A stretch of 64,000 bases of DNA from CAZRXG01 sp964603985 (GTDB lineage Bacteria; Chloroflexota; Anaerolineae; Aggregatilineales; UBA3940). The stretch is taken from NCBI GenBank assembly GCA_964603985.1, contig CAZRXG010000023.1, positions 1 to 64,000 of the forward strand, in the 5' to 3' direction. Shown here piece by piece: positions 1-7,161 of this stretch. The notes beneath the pieces are model-generated. The model made no database searches and was not told the origin of the DNA. It worked only from the letters and a program-made list of their open reading frames with translations. Numbering within the stretch: the stretch's first letter is position 1; each line of letters begins with the position of its first letter. The translations under genes and the position numbers were made by a program.

Positions 1-12
1 GCTGCCGGGGAC

Positions 13-24
13 GAACGATGGTTC
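13..24. promoter_or_regulatory. third GAAC-N4-GTTC palindrome (LexA/DinR-type box)
   Basis: The sequence GAAC-GATG-GTTC lies inside a larger perfect palindrome, ACGAAC-GATG-GTTCGT, at 11-26. It fits the same GAAC-N4-GTTC pattern as the two boxes at 179-190 and 226-237, but sits about 165 bases into the leftward transcript. It could be an extra operator, an RNA hairpin, or chance within a coding region. Confidence 0.4.
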
Positions 25-178
25 GTCGCCCGCAACAAGCCCCGAAGGGCTTATGGCCGGGATGCCCGGATATGCAGCTTCTCTCCTTTCTGCCTGAGGA
101 GCGGCCTCACTGCACGGACGCTCGCAGGCCGGTGGTGTGGCAGGTTCGTCGCGGGCGCAATGACCGTGCGCCTGCATA

Positions 179-190
179 GAACCCATGTTC
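179..190. promoter_or_regulatory. LexA/DinR-type box at the transcription start
   Basis: GAAC-CCAT-GTTC matches the GAAC-N4-GTTC operator recognised by LexA (DinR) of Gram-positive bacteria and some related phyla. It covers the predicted start point (about 189) of the leftward promoter at 196-223, where a bound repressor would block RNA polymerase. That LexA binds here is inference from the motif. Confidence 0.6.
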
Positions 191-195
191 TATCC

Positions 196-223
196 ATTAT
201 AGCACAAATGAGCGGGGTGTCAA
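196..223 (-). promoter_or_regulatory. consensus sigma-70 promoter, leftward, SOS-type
   Basis: On the minus strand a perfect -35 (TTGACA, 218-223) is followed after 16 bp by a perfect -10 (TATAAT, 196-201). GAAC-N4-GTTC boxes lie against the -35 (226-237) and over the start point (179-190). The controlled gene runs off the left edge and cannot be named. An in-frame stretch without stops runs from an ATG at 186 to base 1, but its codon use is not clearly coding, so no CDS is called. Confidence 0.75.
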
Positions 224-225
224 TT

Positions 226-237
226 GAACGTATGTTC
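226..237. promoter_or_regulatory. LexA/DinR-type box at the -35
   Basis: GAAC-GTAT-GTTC lies immediately upstream of the TTGACA -35 of the leftward promoter. Together with the box at 179-190 it brackets the promoter, an arrangement typical of tightly repressed SOS genes such as lexA, recA or translesion polymerase operons. Confidence 0.65.
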
Positions 238-272
238 GAATGTGGTTGGGGTTGGGTTAGTGGGCAGCAACC

Positions 273-482
273 CCACCGACCTCACCCCCCTGTGAGCCTG
301 ACGGCTCATCCGTCCCCCCGTGCACGGGGGGACTCGGCGGAGCGGGGCGGAGTGTTGTTAGGTGGGATGCTGCATCACGGCGATGTGCTGCCTGCTCACG
401 ACCCTCACCCCCGCCGACCGGAGGTCGGCGACCCCTCTCCCGGCCGCGCTCTTCGGGCGCTGGGCGAGGGGGGAACTGCCTG
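273..482. repeat. dispersed intergenic repeat, copy 1
   Basis: About 210 bases of GC-rich non-coding sequence that recur almost unchanged at 1350-1541 and in part at 2682-2760. Shared blocks include the phrase around GTGGGATGCTGCATCAC, the CCGACCGGAGGTCGGCGACC palindrome and a run of short C- and G-rich inverted repeats. No credible gene lies in 240-621; the rest of that stretch (483-621) shows nothing recognisable. Confidence 0.7.
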
Positions 483-621
483 GATAGCCCATCGCAGGCG
501 TGCCAGACGGTGTGCAGGTGGTACGGGCGGGTGGTGGCAAGCTGCTCAAGCCTGCCCGCCTGCCGTTCAAAATGCCAGGCTCAATACGACATGGCAGCAT
601 GTTCCATAGCTCGTCGTTTCG

Positions 622-1155
622 TTAACCCTCTAACGCAGAAGAGGCCGAACTGAGAGGTTTATCATAGCCAGCGCTTGCCCATGCACGAAGAACCTGCGTC
701 CAGTTGCTTCTGATAAAGAAAGACATCAATAAACGACGGCTTTCCTCCCGCAGATCGTCATACGGTTCGCCCAGCCCTTCGGGTGTTGGCCAGTTCGGCC
801 ACGGCCAGGGCCCCGCCGAAGAAGCCGCTCCCCCAAATGGGTCATTGCAGGCCCATACAATTCGATTCAAGCGTGCAACTACAGCGGCGCCAAAACACAT
901 AGGGCAAGGCTCTAGAGTGGAGTAGAGGGTCAAGGGAGGGGGAGCCATGTCAACCTGGAACTGTACCTGCCGGAGCACACGCATTTCTGCATGCTGCAGA
1001 CGGTCATTCTTGGTGACGTTATAGTTGCGGTCGGCTGCTACAATCCGCCCCCCAGCAGCTACCAGAACTGCGCCTATTGGAACATCACCCGCCTGGTCGG
1101 CAGAACGAGCTAAGTCCAAAGCTTTCATAAGGAACCCACGGTCGTTGTCTTCCAA
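622..1155 (-). CDS. nucleoside deaminase (TadA/guanine deaminase-like)
   Basis: The product is a zinc-dependent hydrolytic deaminase of the cytidine/deoxycytidylate deaminase fold. The zinc site is visible as H55-A-E57, with Glu as the proton shuttle, and P83-C84-P-M-C87. The tail after PCPMC (FGAAVVARLNRIVWAC) resembles TadA and guanine deaminases more than dCMP deaminases, but the substrate cannot be fixed from sequence. The chosen start is TTG at 1155, because a GGGAG ribosome site lies 7 bases upstream. A longer reading starts with TTG at 1185, only about 11 bases below a TACAAT -10 box, and would be nearly leaderless. It stands alone among dispersed repeats, with no operon partner. Confidence 0.85.
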   Translation of the reverse strand: MEDNDRGFLMKALDLARSADQAGDVPIGAVLVAAGGRIVAADRNYNVTKNDRLQHAEMRVLRQVQFQVDMAPPPLTLYSTLEPCPMCFGAAVVARLNRIVWACNDPFGGAASSAGPWPWPNWPTPEGLGEPYDDLREESRRLLMSFFIRSNWTQVLRAWASAGYDKPLSSASSALEG

Positions 1156-1195
1156 GGTGCTGCTCCCTTCACTATCTGTCCCCAAGCTGCCACAG

Positions 1196-1201
1196 ATTGT
1201 A
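1196..1201 (-). promoter_or_regulatory. -10 box of the deaminase gene
   Basis: TACAAT on the minus strand lies 41 bases before the preferred TTG start of the deaminase. The sequence just upstream (CCGACATGAG) resembles the CGACATG element found in the same place before the lipoprotein genes at 3864 and 4395. Confidence 0.4.
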
Positions 1202-1271
1202 TATCCTGGCTCATGTCGGAGAATTGACGTTCAAACCCCGCTGGGGACAGATGCCCCGGTGAGGAGTTGGG

Positions 1272-1328
1272 GTGCCAACAAAATTGTACCAGACTTCGAT
1301 GGACTCAAGGGTGGCGAGGCGGGTGGTT
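1272..1328. repeat. dispersed promoter-like repeat, copy 1
   Basis: About 50 bases here recur with few mismatches at 4459-4510. Read on the minus strand, both copies contain TTGAGT and GGTACAAT, and both lie upstream of a leftward gene (deaminase; small secreted protein at 3967-4395). The two copies look like a duplicated upstream region rather than a gene fragment. Confidence 0.5.
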
Positions 1329-1349
1329 GGTGATTAGCGGCCCTCACCC

Positions 1350-1541
1350 CCACCGACCTCACCCCCCTGTGAGCCTGACGGCTCATCCGTCGGCGGAGCG
1401 GGGCAGAGTGTTGTTAGGTGGGATGCTGCATCACGGCGACGTGCTGCCTGCTCACGACCCTCACCCCCGCCGACCGGAGGTCGGCGACCCCTCTCCCGAC
1501 CGCGCTCTTCGAGTGTTAGGAGAGGGAGGACGGCCTGGCTG
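1350..1541. repeat. dispersed intergenic repeat, copy 2
   Basis: Nearly identical to 273-482, but lacking the short C/G-run insertion seen at about 332-349 of copy 1. A more degenerate relative continues at about 1670-1745. No gene is supported in the 1186-2045 interval; it holds the deaminase promoter, this repeat and the possible MITE at 1789-1995. Confidence 0.7.
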
Positions 1542-1788
1542 TAAGTGCGCTGCGGGCGTCGGGCGGGCCGGTTTGGGTTAGCGGGGCGGCAACCCCACCC
1601 CCCAGCCCCCTCCCCGCCAGCGATGAGGGGGAGTCCGGTGGCCGGTAGAGAAGTCGGCGGGTAACAAGTCGGCGATCAGCCAGTCAGGCCCTCACCCCCA
1701 GTGACCCCCGGTCGCCGGGCGAGGGGGGACTGCCTGGCTGGCCGGACTGGTTGGCGACCAAAGTTTCGGGGCCAGGCTCGGTGCTCTG

Positions 1789-1995
1789 CTGGAGTTTTCA
1801 CCGATTGTTAATGAAAAATGCTTGGGATGGAGGGTTTAAGGGGAGTTGCAAGGCTTCGATGAAACTGCGTAGTTCGGGTGCGACTTCGGCGATGGGCTTG
1901 AGTATTACTGGCTCCTTCAGTGTGTTGGGTGATGAGGAGTCTGCGCCTTTTCTCTTTTTGCTCAAGTTGGATTATACTGACTGGCGAAAGTCTGG
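1789..1995. repeat. possible MITE-like element with CTGGAGTTT ends
   Basis: The left end CTGGAGTTTTCACC and the right end TGGCGAAAGTCTGG are imperfect inverted repeats of the kind seen cleanly at 18994-19109. The phrases CGACTTCGGCGATGG and TATACTGA-x-TGGCGAAAGT are also shared with that region. This copy looks degenerate. Confidence 0.35.
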
Positions 1996-2045
1996 TATCA
2001 AGAAAGTGGGTGGGCTGCTGGCGCAGATCGACAGGGAGGAATCCA

Positions 2046-2537
2046 ATGAAGCTATTGCGGTTTTTCGCGCTGCTGTTAGTGCTAGCCGGGCCGGTATTTC
2101 TCATCACCAGCCTGATGCGGAGTACGCAGGGAATCTACGAGTCGTATTACTGTCCAGAGGGTACCGAAATCGGCACAGAGACGGTTGTGCAAAACGATGT
2201 GCGCGGCAATACGACCGGTTTTTACCTGAGATGTTATGACAAGAACGGGCGTGGTAAAGATGCGACACCTAAAGTCCTTGTCGGGTTCTGTGGAGCACCG
2301 ATTATCGGGGGGCTGCTGTTGTTCCTGACGTTTTCGGGCGGCGAATCCTCGTCCACAACCGTGCCGATCGGGACAACACCGGAGCCCTCCGGCAAGAGCC
2401 ATCCCGAACCCGCCGCCGGAGATAAGGATGCCTCCCTCAGTGACCGGTTGAAACAGTTGGAAGATGCCTATAAGGAGGGTCTGCTGACAGAGAGTGAGTT
2501 TGAGGAGCAGAAGCAACGTCTACTGGATAGCCTGTAG
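2046..2537 (+). CDS. SHOCT-domain membrane protein
   Basis: A 163-residue protein with two membrane segments, at about residues 3-22 and 75-95, separated by an extracytoplasmic loop containing three cysteines. The C-terminal 35 residues (SLSDRLKQLEDAYKEGLLTE and onward) match the short C-terminal SHOCT motif, a small helical module of unknown role that often ends membrane proteins. The start is ATG at 2046, with AGGGAGGA just upstream; a longer in-frame reading from 1920 lacks a ribosome site and carries no signal. The loop is probably disulfide-bonded. Function unknown. Confidence 0.75.
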   Translation: MKLLRFFALLLVLAGPVFLITSLMRSTQGIYESYYCPEGTEIGTETVVQNDVRGNTTGFYLRCYDKNGRGKDATPKVLVGFCGAPIIGGLLLFLTFSGGESSSTTVPIGTTPEPSGKSHPEPAAGDKDASLSDRLKQLEDAYKEGLLTESEFEEQKQRLLDSL

Positions 2538-2637
2538 AACTGAAGAAAAGGACGAACCTCCAACTCTCTTTCAAACGAGCTACCACGACCACCAACACAA
2601 CCAGCTTTAAGAAACCCATCAAAATAGTAAATAAATA

Positions 2638-2678
2638 CTGGGGTTTCGCCCAAAATAACCAAAAAGGCGAAACTCCAG
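2638..2678. terminator. 13-bp hairpin after the SHOCT gene
   Basis: CTGGGGTTTCGCC and GGCGAAACTCCAG form a 13-bp stem with one G-U pair around a 15-base A-rich loop, followed by TGTTTTGTT. It may terminate the gene ending at 2537. The arms also match the ends of the MITE-like elements at 1789-1995 and 18994-19109, so it may be a minimal derivative of that repeat. Confidence 0.5.
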
Positions 2679-2681
2679 TGT

Positions 2682-2760
2682 TTTGTTAAGTGGGATGCTG
2701 CATCACTGCGGCGCGCTGTTTTCTCACCGCCCTCACCCCCACCGACCTCCGGTCGGCACT
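2682..2760. repeat. dispersed intergenic repeat, partial copy 3
   Basis: A shortened copy of the repeat at 273-482 and 1350-1541, recognisable by GTGGGATGCTGCATCAC and CACCCCCACCGACC. The 2538-2820 interval otherwise holds only the hairpin at 2638-2678. Confidence 0.55.
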
Positions 2761-2820
2761 GACCCTGCCCCGCTTTAGTCGGCTACCTGCCTGCTCTCAT
2801 CTTTTCGCCGTGCTAACGCG

Positions 2821-3864
2821 CTAATCGTAGTAGTCACGTGTGACGATGATGCAAGCATCTCCAGTTCCGGCGGTTGCCAGCACACTGTCCATGGATACAT
2901 ACAGGGCTTCTTCTATCGGTCGATAGTATCGAGGGTCGTATATGATGAGGTCGCCCAATGCGCTGGGCTCCATCTCTGACAGATCGTAGCCCTCGAAGGA
3001 AGACGGAGGAAGAAGGTGTATTGCTCCACGGAATAAAGGGGTACTCCTGATGTCCCCGAAGCATATTCGTGTAGAGAGTGCTTCGGAATCCCCGAGAACA
3101 TCAAAAGTGAGATCGTCATACACAAACTCAAAAATGACACCTTCTTCATAGAGCGTCAAAAACTGTACGTATCCAAAAACCTGACTACCGTAAGTCTTCA
3201 TAGTTATCCACGTTTTATCGGGAACCCCCTGCTGCTGCATTAAGGCCAGAGGCGTCAAAGTAAGTTCATATTCAGGAATGATCGAGAAGCTCCACATAAA
3301 TTTGAGGTGTTGGAGAATGTGGGTTTCTTTTTCAAAGGTTACGGTCAGATAGTAGCTGCCTAAAGTTCTAGACTGGAGTATTGGATCGTATTCATAACCC
3401 TCCGGATAATCGATGTACCACGCATATGAATTCTTGTAGCACTCTCTTCCGCCGTTCTCGTCGGTAAATGGCCTATCAGGCAGTTCTGAAATGTTGATCG
3501 AGAAGATTTTTTGTATTACACGCCGAACGTCCGATTCTTGAGATTGTCCGGGTATCAAGTCGTTCCAGCAAGGCAGAATACAATCCGTGCTTGATGCAAG
3601 CATCAGGCTTTCCAGATCAAAGTAGTTGTCTCCGGAGGTCGGCAAAGCAGGTGTAACAGTAGGGGTAGATTGTGGAGGTACATCTGTGGGTTGTATCCCG
3701 GTGGGCGATTCTGCCGGAGCAATATCAAGGGGTGTGAGCGAAGCCGTTGGCGCAGGGTTGGCGATTTGAGTTGGTGGGGCTGAGACATCTACCGTGCTTG
3801 TTTTCGTCGTTGGCTGACAGCTTATTGTCAGGAGAGCGACGATGATCCAATGGGCGTGTTTCAT
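2821..3864 (-). CDS. lipoprotein with C-x-LPCW motif, family A
   Basis: A 347-residue predicted lipoprotein. The signal peptide ends in LLTISC (C16), followed by a long Thr/Pro/Ser-rich linker to about residue 85. The globular part opens with CILPCW, then a short spacer and PGQS. This block is shared with the lipoprotein at 8453-9394 (CALPCW, VGQS), and both have several further cysteines. Start is ATG at 3864 with GGAGGG three bases upstream; a longer reading from 3933 adds no signal. Base composition is clearly less GC-rich than most of the window, suggesting recent acquisition. Function unknown; surface-exposed and probably disulfide-stabilised. Confidence 0.75.
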   Translation of the reverse strand: MKHAHWIIVALLTISCQPTTKTSTVDVSAPPTQIANPAPTASLTPLDIAPAESPTGIQPTDVPPQSTPTVTPALPTSGDNYFDLESLMLASSTDCILPCWNDLIPGQSQESDVRRVIQKIFSINISELPDRPFTDENGGRECYKNSYAWYIDYPEGYEYDPILQSRTLGSYYLTVTFEKETHILQHLKFMWSFSIIPEYELTLTPLALMQQQGVPDKTWITMKTYGSQVFGYVQFLTLYEEGVIFEFVYDDLTFDVLGDSEALSTRICFGDIRSTPLFRGAIHLLPPSSFEGYDLSEMEPSALGDLIIYDPRYYRPIEEALYVSMDSVLATAGTGDACIIVTRDYYD

Positions 3865-3908
3865 ACACCCTCCATACGCAGTACTTTGGCTCAAGCGGGA
3901 TGGGCCAG

Positions 3909-3940
3909 CCCCGCTATAACGGACACTTCTCATGTCGCGG
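3909..3940 (-). promoter_or_regulatory. duplicated promoter region, copy 1
   Basis: On the minus strand GCGACATGAGAAGTGTCCG leads into TTATAGCGGGGC. The same 31-base block recurs at 4421-4453, likewise just upstream of a leftward lipoprotein-like gene. TTATAG is the likely -10. Confidence 0.5.
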
Positions 3941-3966
3941 AATAGTAAAGAGCATAAGCGAAAACT

Positions 3967-4395
3967 CTACCAGTCGGCCCCTGGCCCACACCTAGACATG
4001 CCGACGCGTATCATGTATTGAGTTTTTGTCGGTGAGTCCTGATAAATGGAGACTTGGTACAAGCCAAAGGTTTCTGCATCTTTACGGCAAGTAGAATAGT
4101 TCGTCCGGGGTCCGCACTCGAACTCCAGTGCCGAGTAGTACTCCACAACTTTCTCCGGTGGGGCCAGGGCTTCGTAGTAAAGCTCGTACAGAACCCCATT
4201 TTCCGAATCCACTATGTTTTGTTGTTCCAGCAGAGTCGACCCCGGATAAACCGGCGGAGGGTCTGGGGTGGAAACAGCAAGCAGCTCACAGTCAACAGGC
4301 TCTGGTTTTGAGCTCAGCATCGCAATAGTGCAGCTACCACAATAAACTGTGACTACGAGCACAGTAACCAGCAGTGGTCTGATTCGTTTAGGCAT
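3967..4395 (-). CDS. small secreted or membrane-anchored protein
   Basis: A 142-residue protein with a hydrophobic N-terminus (residues 5-26, ending VYCGSC, possibly a signal peptide or weak lipobox) and an extracytoplasmic domain with five further cysteines. The segment YPGSTLLEQQ, and the pattern PPEKVVEYYSALEFECG, resemble small extracytoplasmic domains common in this lineage, but no named family is assigned. Start is ATG at 4395, with GAGGGA eight bases upstream; a 210-residue reading from 4599 runs through repeat sequence. It shares its promoter block with the neighbouring lipoprotein, so the two are probably co-regulated. Confidence 0.65.
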   Translation of the reverse strand: MPKRIRPLLVTVLVVTVYCGSCTIAMLSSKPEPVDCELLAVSTPDPPPVYPGSTLLEQQNIVDSENGVLYELYYEALAPPEKVVEYYSALEFECGPRTNYSTCRKDAETFGLYQVSIYQDSPTKTQYMIRVGMSRCGPGADW

Positions 4396-4420
4396 TGCAT
4401 CTATCCCTCGCTGATCCCGC

Positions 4421-4453
4421 CCCGCTATAACGGACACTCCCCATGTCGCAAGA
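4421..4453 (-). promoter_or_regulatory. duplicated promoter region, copy 2
   Basis: TTGCGACATGGGGAGTGTCC followed by GTTATAGCGGGGC on the minus strand; TTGCGA and TTATAG are spaced 15 bases apart. Almost identical to 3909-3940. Confidence 0.5.
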
Positions 4454-4458
4454 GGTGC

Positions 4459-4510
4459 TAACAGAATTGTACCAGACTTCGATGGGCTCAAGGGTAGCGA
4501 GGCGGGTGGG
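4459..4510. repeat. dispersed promoter-like repeat, copy 2
   Basis: Second copy of the 1272-1328 block, containing GGTACAATTCTGTTAGCAC on the minus strand. The 4396-4655 interval between divergent genes holds this repeat and the promoter at 4421-4453. Confidence 0.5.
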
Positions 4511-4655
4511 TGTTTGGCCTCATTTGTGAGGGGAGGGCGGACTGAGTAGAATCCGGCAACGCTGGGGTTAAGTTTCGCAGCAGCCCACATCCACCCCAAC
4601 CACCATCACCCTGCCGGGAAAAGCGGGCAGGTGACACACAACTGACAGGGAGACC

Positions 4656-7049
4656 ATGTTGCTCTCACCCCGCTGGAATAAAGTGTTCCGCGATCTGTGG
4701 CTCAATAAGCTCCGCACAGCGCTGGTCGTGCTGGCGATTGCGGCGGGGGTGTTCGCCTTTGGGGTGGTGGAAATCTCGCGCACGATCCTGAAACACGAGC
4801 TGAACGCGGCCTATCAGGCGACCAACCCGGCCAGTATCGTGATGACCATCTCCCCCTTTGACGACGACCTCGTCAGATCCGTCGCCGGGATGCGCGAGGT
4901 GGCACGGGCGGAGGGGCGGGTCGTCAAAGCGGTCAGCATGCGGCTCGACGCGGAGCAATGGATCGGCCTGGAATTGTACGGCCTGGACTTCGACGACGTG
5001 GCGATCAGCACGTTCACTCCATCCAGTGGGAAGTGGCCGCCGGGACGACGTGAGGTCCTGCTTGAACGGGCCATACTTCAAATCCCGGGCTATACGCTCC
5101 CCGCTGCCGCCCACATCGAACTGCCGGACGGTCGTCGCTGTGAATTGCAGGTTGCCGGGACGGTGCACGACGTTGTCCAGTTCCCAACCCAGTACTTTCA
5201 TGAAGCGTATGGCTACGTCTCACTGGAGACAATTGAATGGCTGACCGGTTCGCGGCTGTACAACCGGCTGTACATCGTCGTCGCGGAGAACGCCGACGAC
5301 AAAGAGGCCATCGAAGACACCGCCAGCGACATCCAGGAGCGCATCGAGCGGGGGGGATACATCGTCTTCAACACAAGCGTCCCGGAACCGGGTGAGCACT
5401 GGAACAGCTACGCTTACGACGGATTGGTGGCTATCCTGGCGGTGCTGGGCGTCTTTTCGCTGCTGCTGAGCGCCTTCCTGGTGATCAACACCATCACGGC
5501 GATCCTCAAGCAACAGGTGCGCCAGGTGGGCATGATGAAGGCCGTCGGCGCACGCAGGGGGCAGGTTGCGGCCATCTACCTGGTATCCACGCTGTCTTAC
5601 GGGCTGCTCTCGCTGGTGCTCGCCATACCGGGCAGTATGATCGTCGCCCGCGCCTTCACCGATTGGGCGGCCTCGCTGACGAATTACGACATCCTCCACT
5701 TTCAGATCAAACCCTCGGTCATCGCCGTCCAGGTGAGCCTGGCCGTGCTGGTGCCGCTGCTGTCGTCGTTGTTCCCCATTCTGGGCGGGGCGCGGATGAC
5801 GATCCACAGGGCGCTGTCCGATTACGGCATTCGCCAGGAGAATGTGAGCCAGAACCTCGTCGACCGGCTGATCCACCGGGTGCGCGGACTTCCCCGCCCG
5901 CTGCTGCTCTCACTGAGAAACACCTTCCGGCGAAAAGGAAGGCTGGCGCTCACCCTGCTGACCTTGTCGTTGGCGGGGGCGGTCTTTATCGCGATCCTCA
6001 GCTTGCGGCGGGCGGTGTTGCTCGGCTTCGAAGAGCTGATGAGCATGTGGAACTACGATGTGGGTATCACGCTCTCCGAGCCTACGCCCACCCGGCTGGT
6101 CGAGCGCGAAGCGATGCGCGTGCCGGGGGTAGTCGACGCCGAGGGCTGGGACGTTACGATGGTCAACGTGGTACGGGAAGATGGCAGCGAGGGGACCTCC
6201 CTGATCTTCAACGCCATCCCACCGGATTCGACCTTTACCGGGAGGTCACTTACAGAGGGGCGCTGGTTGAACTTCGATGTGTCAAATGAAGTCGTCGTGT
6301 CGGGGAATCTGCTGGTAGACGAGCCGGAGACGGTCCTGGGGGAAGAGGTGATCTTCAAGGCGGGTGACGTGGAAGAAAGCTGGGTGATCGTGGGTGTGCT
6401 GCCGACCATGAACGACACGGAAGGCTCCGGGGTGGCCTTTGCCAACGGTGCCTACTACGACCGCGTGGCCGGAACGAGCGTCACGTCGACGATGGTGGGC
6501 ATCAAGACGGAGCAGCACGATATGGACACCCAGTACCGCGTGGTGCGGGAGGTGGAAGATCACTTCAAACAGGTTGGCATCGGGATCGAAAGCTCAAGCA
6601 CGATCCAGCAGATTCGGGCCGGGGCAGACATCACCCTGAACGCGTTGATGGCGCTGATGCTGAGCATGGCGTTCCTGCTGGCCGCCGTGGGCGGATTGGG
6701 CCTGACGGGAACGCTGAGCCTGAACGTCCTCGAGCGCACCCGTGAGATCGGGGTGATGCGGGCCGTCGGCGCGTCGAACCGCTCCATACGGGGGTTGGTG
6801 GTCGTCGAGGGCGTCTTGATCGGCCTGATCAGCGTGCTGCTGGGGGCGCTATTGGCCGTCCCGCTCAGTAAAATGCTGGCCGATGTCCTGGGGGTCATCA
6901 TGCTGGGTGAACCGCTGGACTACGCCTATTCCATGCCGGGGGTGCTGATCTGGCTGGCGCTGGCGGTCGTGCTGGGGGCGGCTTCGAGTGTCCTACCGGC
7001 CCGGCGTGCGGCGCAGATCAGCGTGCGTGAGGCGCTGGCGTATGAGTGA
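4656..7049 (+). CDS. ABC transporter permease, FtsX/MacB family
   Basis: A 797-residue permease with the doubled LolC/FtsX architecture. There is an N-terminal membrane segment (about 18-38), a periplasmic MacB_PCD-like domain, three helices of a first FtsX core (about 255-385), a second PCD-like domain, and a second FtsX core (about 650-785). The second core carries GTLSLNVLERTREIGVMRAVGA, the hallmark coupling region. Such proteins power export, lipoprotein release or mechanical signalling with a separate ATPase. No ATPase gene lies beside it here, so it must use one encoded elsewhere or be a stranded half of a transporter. Start is ATG with GGGAG seven bases upstream. Confidence 0.9.
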   Translation: MLLSPRWNKVFRDLWLNKLRTALVVLAIAAGVFAFGVVEISRTILKHELNAAYQATNPASIVMTISPFDDDLVRSVAGMREVARAEGRVVKAVSMRLDAEQWIGLELYGLDFDDVAISTFTPSSGKWPPGRREVLLERAILQIPGYTLPAAAHIELPDGRRCELQVAGTVHDVVQFPTQYFHEAYGYVSLETIEWLTGSRLYNRLYIVVAENADDKEAIEDTASDIQERIERGGYIVFNTSVPEPGEHWNSYAYDGLVAILAVLGVFSLLLSAFLVINTITAILKQQVRQVGMMKAVGARRGQVAAIYLVSTLSYGLLSLVLAIPGSMIVARAFTDWAASLTNYDILHFQIKPSVIAVQVSLAVLVPLLSSLFPILGGARMTIHRALSDYGIRQENVSQNLVDRLIHRVRGLPRPLLLSLRNTFRRKGRLALTLLTLSLAGAVFIAILSLRRAVLLGFEELMSMWNYDVGITLSEPTPTRLVEREAMRVPGVVDAEGWDVTMVNVVREDGSEGTSLIFNAIPPDSTFTGRSLTEGRWLNFDVSNEVVVSGNLLVDEPETVLGEEVIFKAGDVEESWVIVGVLPTMNDTEGSGVAFANGAYYDRVAGTSVTSTMVGIKTEQHDMDTQYRVVREVEDHFKQVGIGIESSSTIQQIRAGADITLNALMALMLSMAFLLAAVGGLGLTGTLSLNVLERTREIGVMRAVGASNRSIRGLVVVEGVLIGLISVLLGALLAVPLSKMLADVLGVIMLGEPLDYAYSMPGVLIWLALAVVLGAASSVLPARRAAQISVREALAYE

Positions 7050-7052
7050 AAG

Positions 7053-7110
7053 CGGTTAGCGGTTGGCGATTAGCTGTTAGCTATCAGCCGTCAGCTATTA
7101 GCCATTAGCT
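7053..7110. repeat. AGCTATCAGCC-type tandem repeat, copy 1
   Basis: Degenerate short tandem units built on TTAGCTATCAGCCGTCAGC lie just after the permease stop. A closely matching array, in the same orientation and beginning with the same GCGATTAGCTGTTAGCTATC, lies at 8282-8340, so the two bracket the WD40 gene. Confidence 0.7.
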
Positions 7111-7161
7111 CCCTCATCCCCGCCGACCGGCGGTCGGGGCGCTGGGGGCTGAGTGCGCCGC

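Noticed and set aside
1..186. Partial minus-strand ORF running off the left edge
   Set aside because: It is open for 62 codons from an ATG near the SOS-type promoter, but codon use is not clearly coding and no family pattern appears, so it is mentioned only in the promoter entry.
160..609. 149-codon + strand ORF
   Set aside because: It lies inside the dispersed GC-rich repeat, and its translation is low-complexity Pro/Arg/Gly with no conserved pattern.
1751..2239. 162-codon + strand ORF overlapping the SHOCT gene
   Set aside because: It lacks a ribosome site, overlaps the well-supported gene at 2046-2537 in another frame, and runs through repeat sequence.
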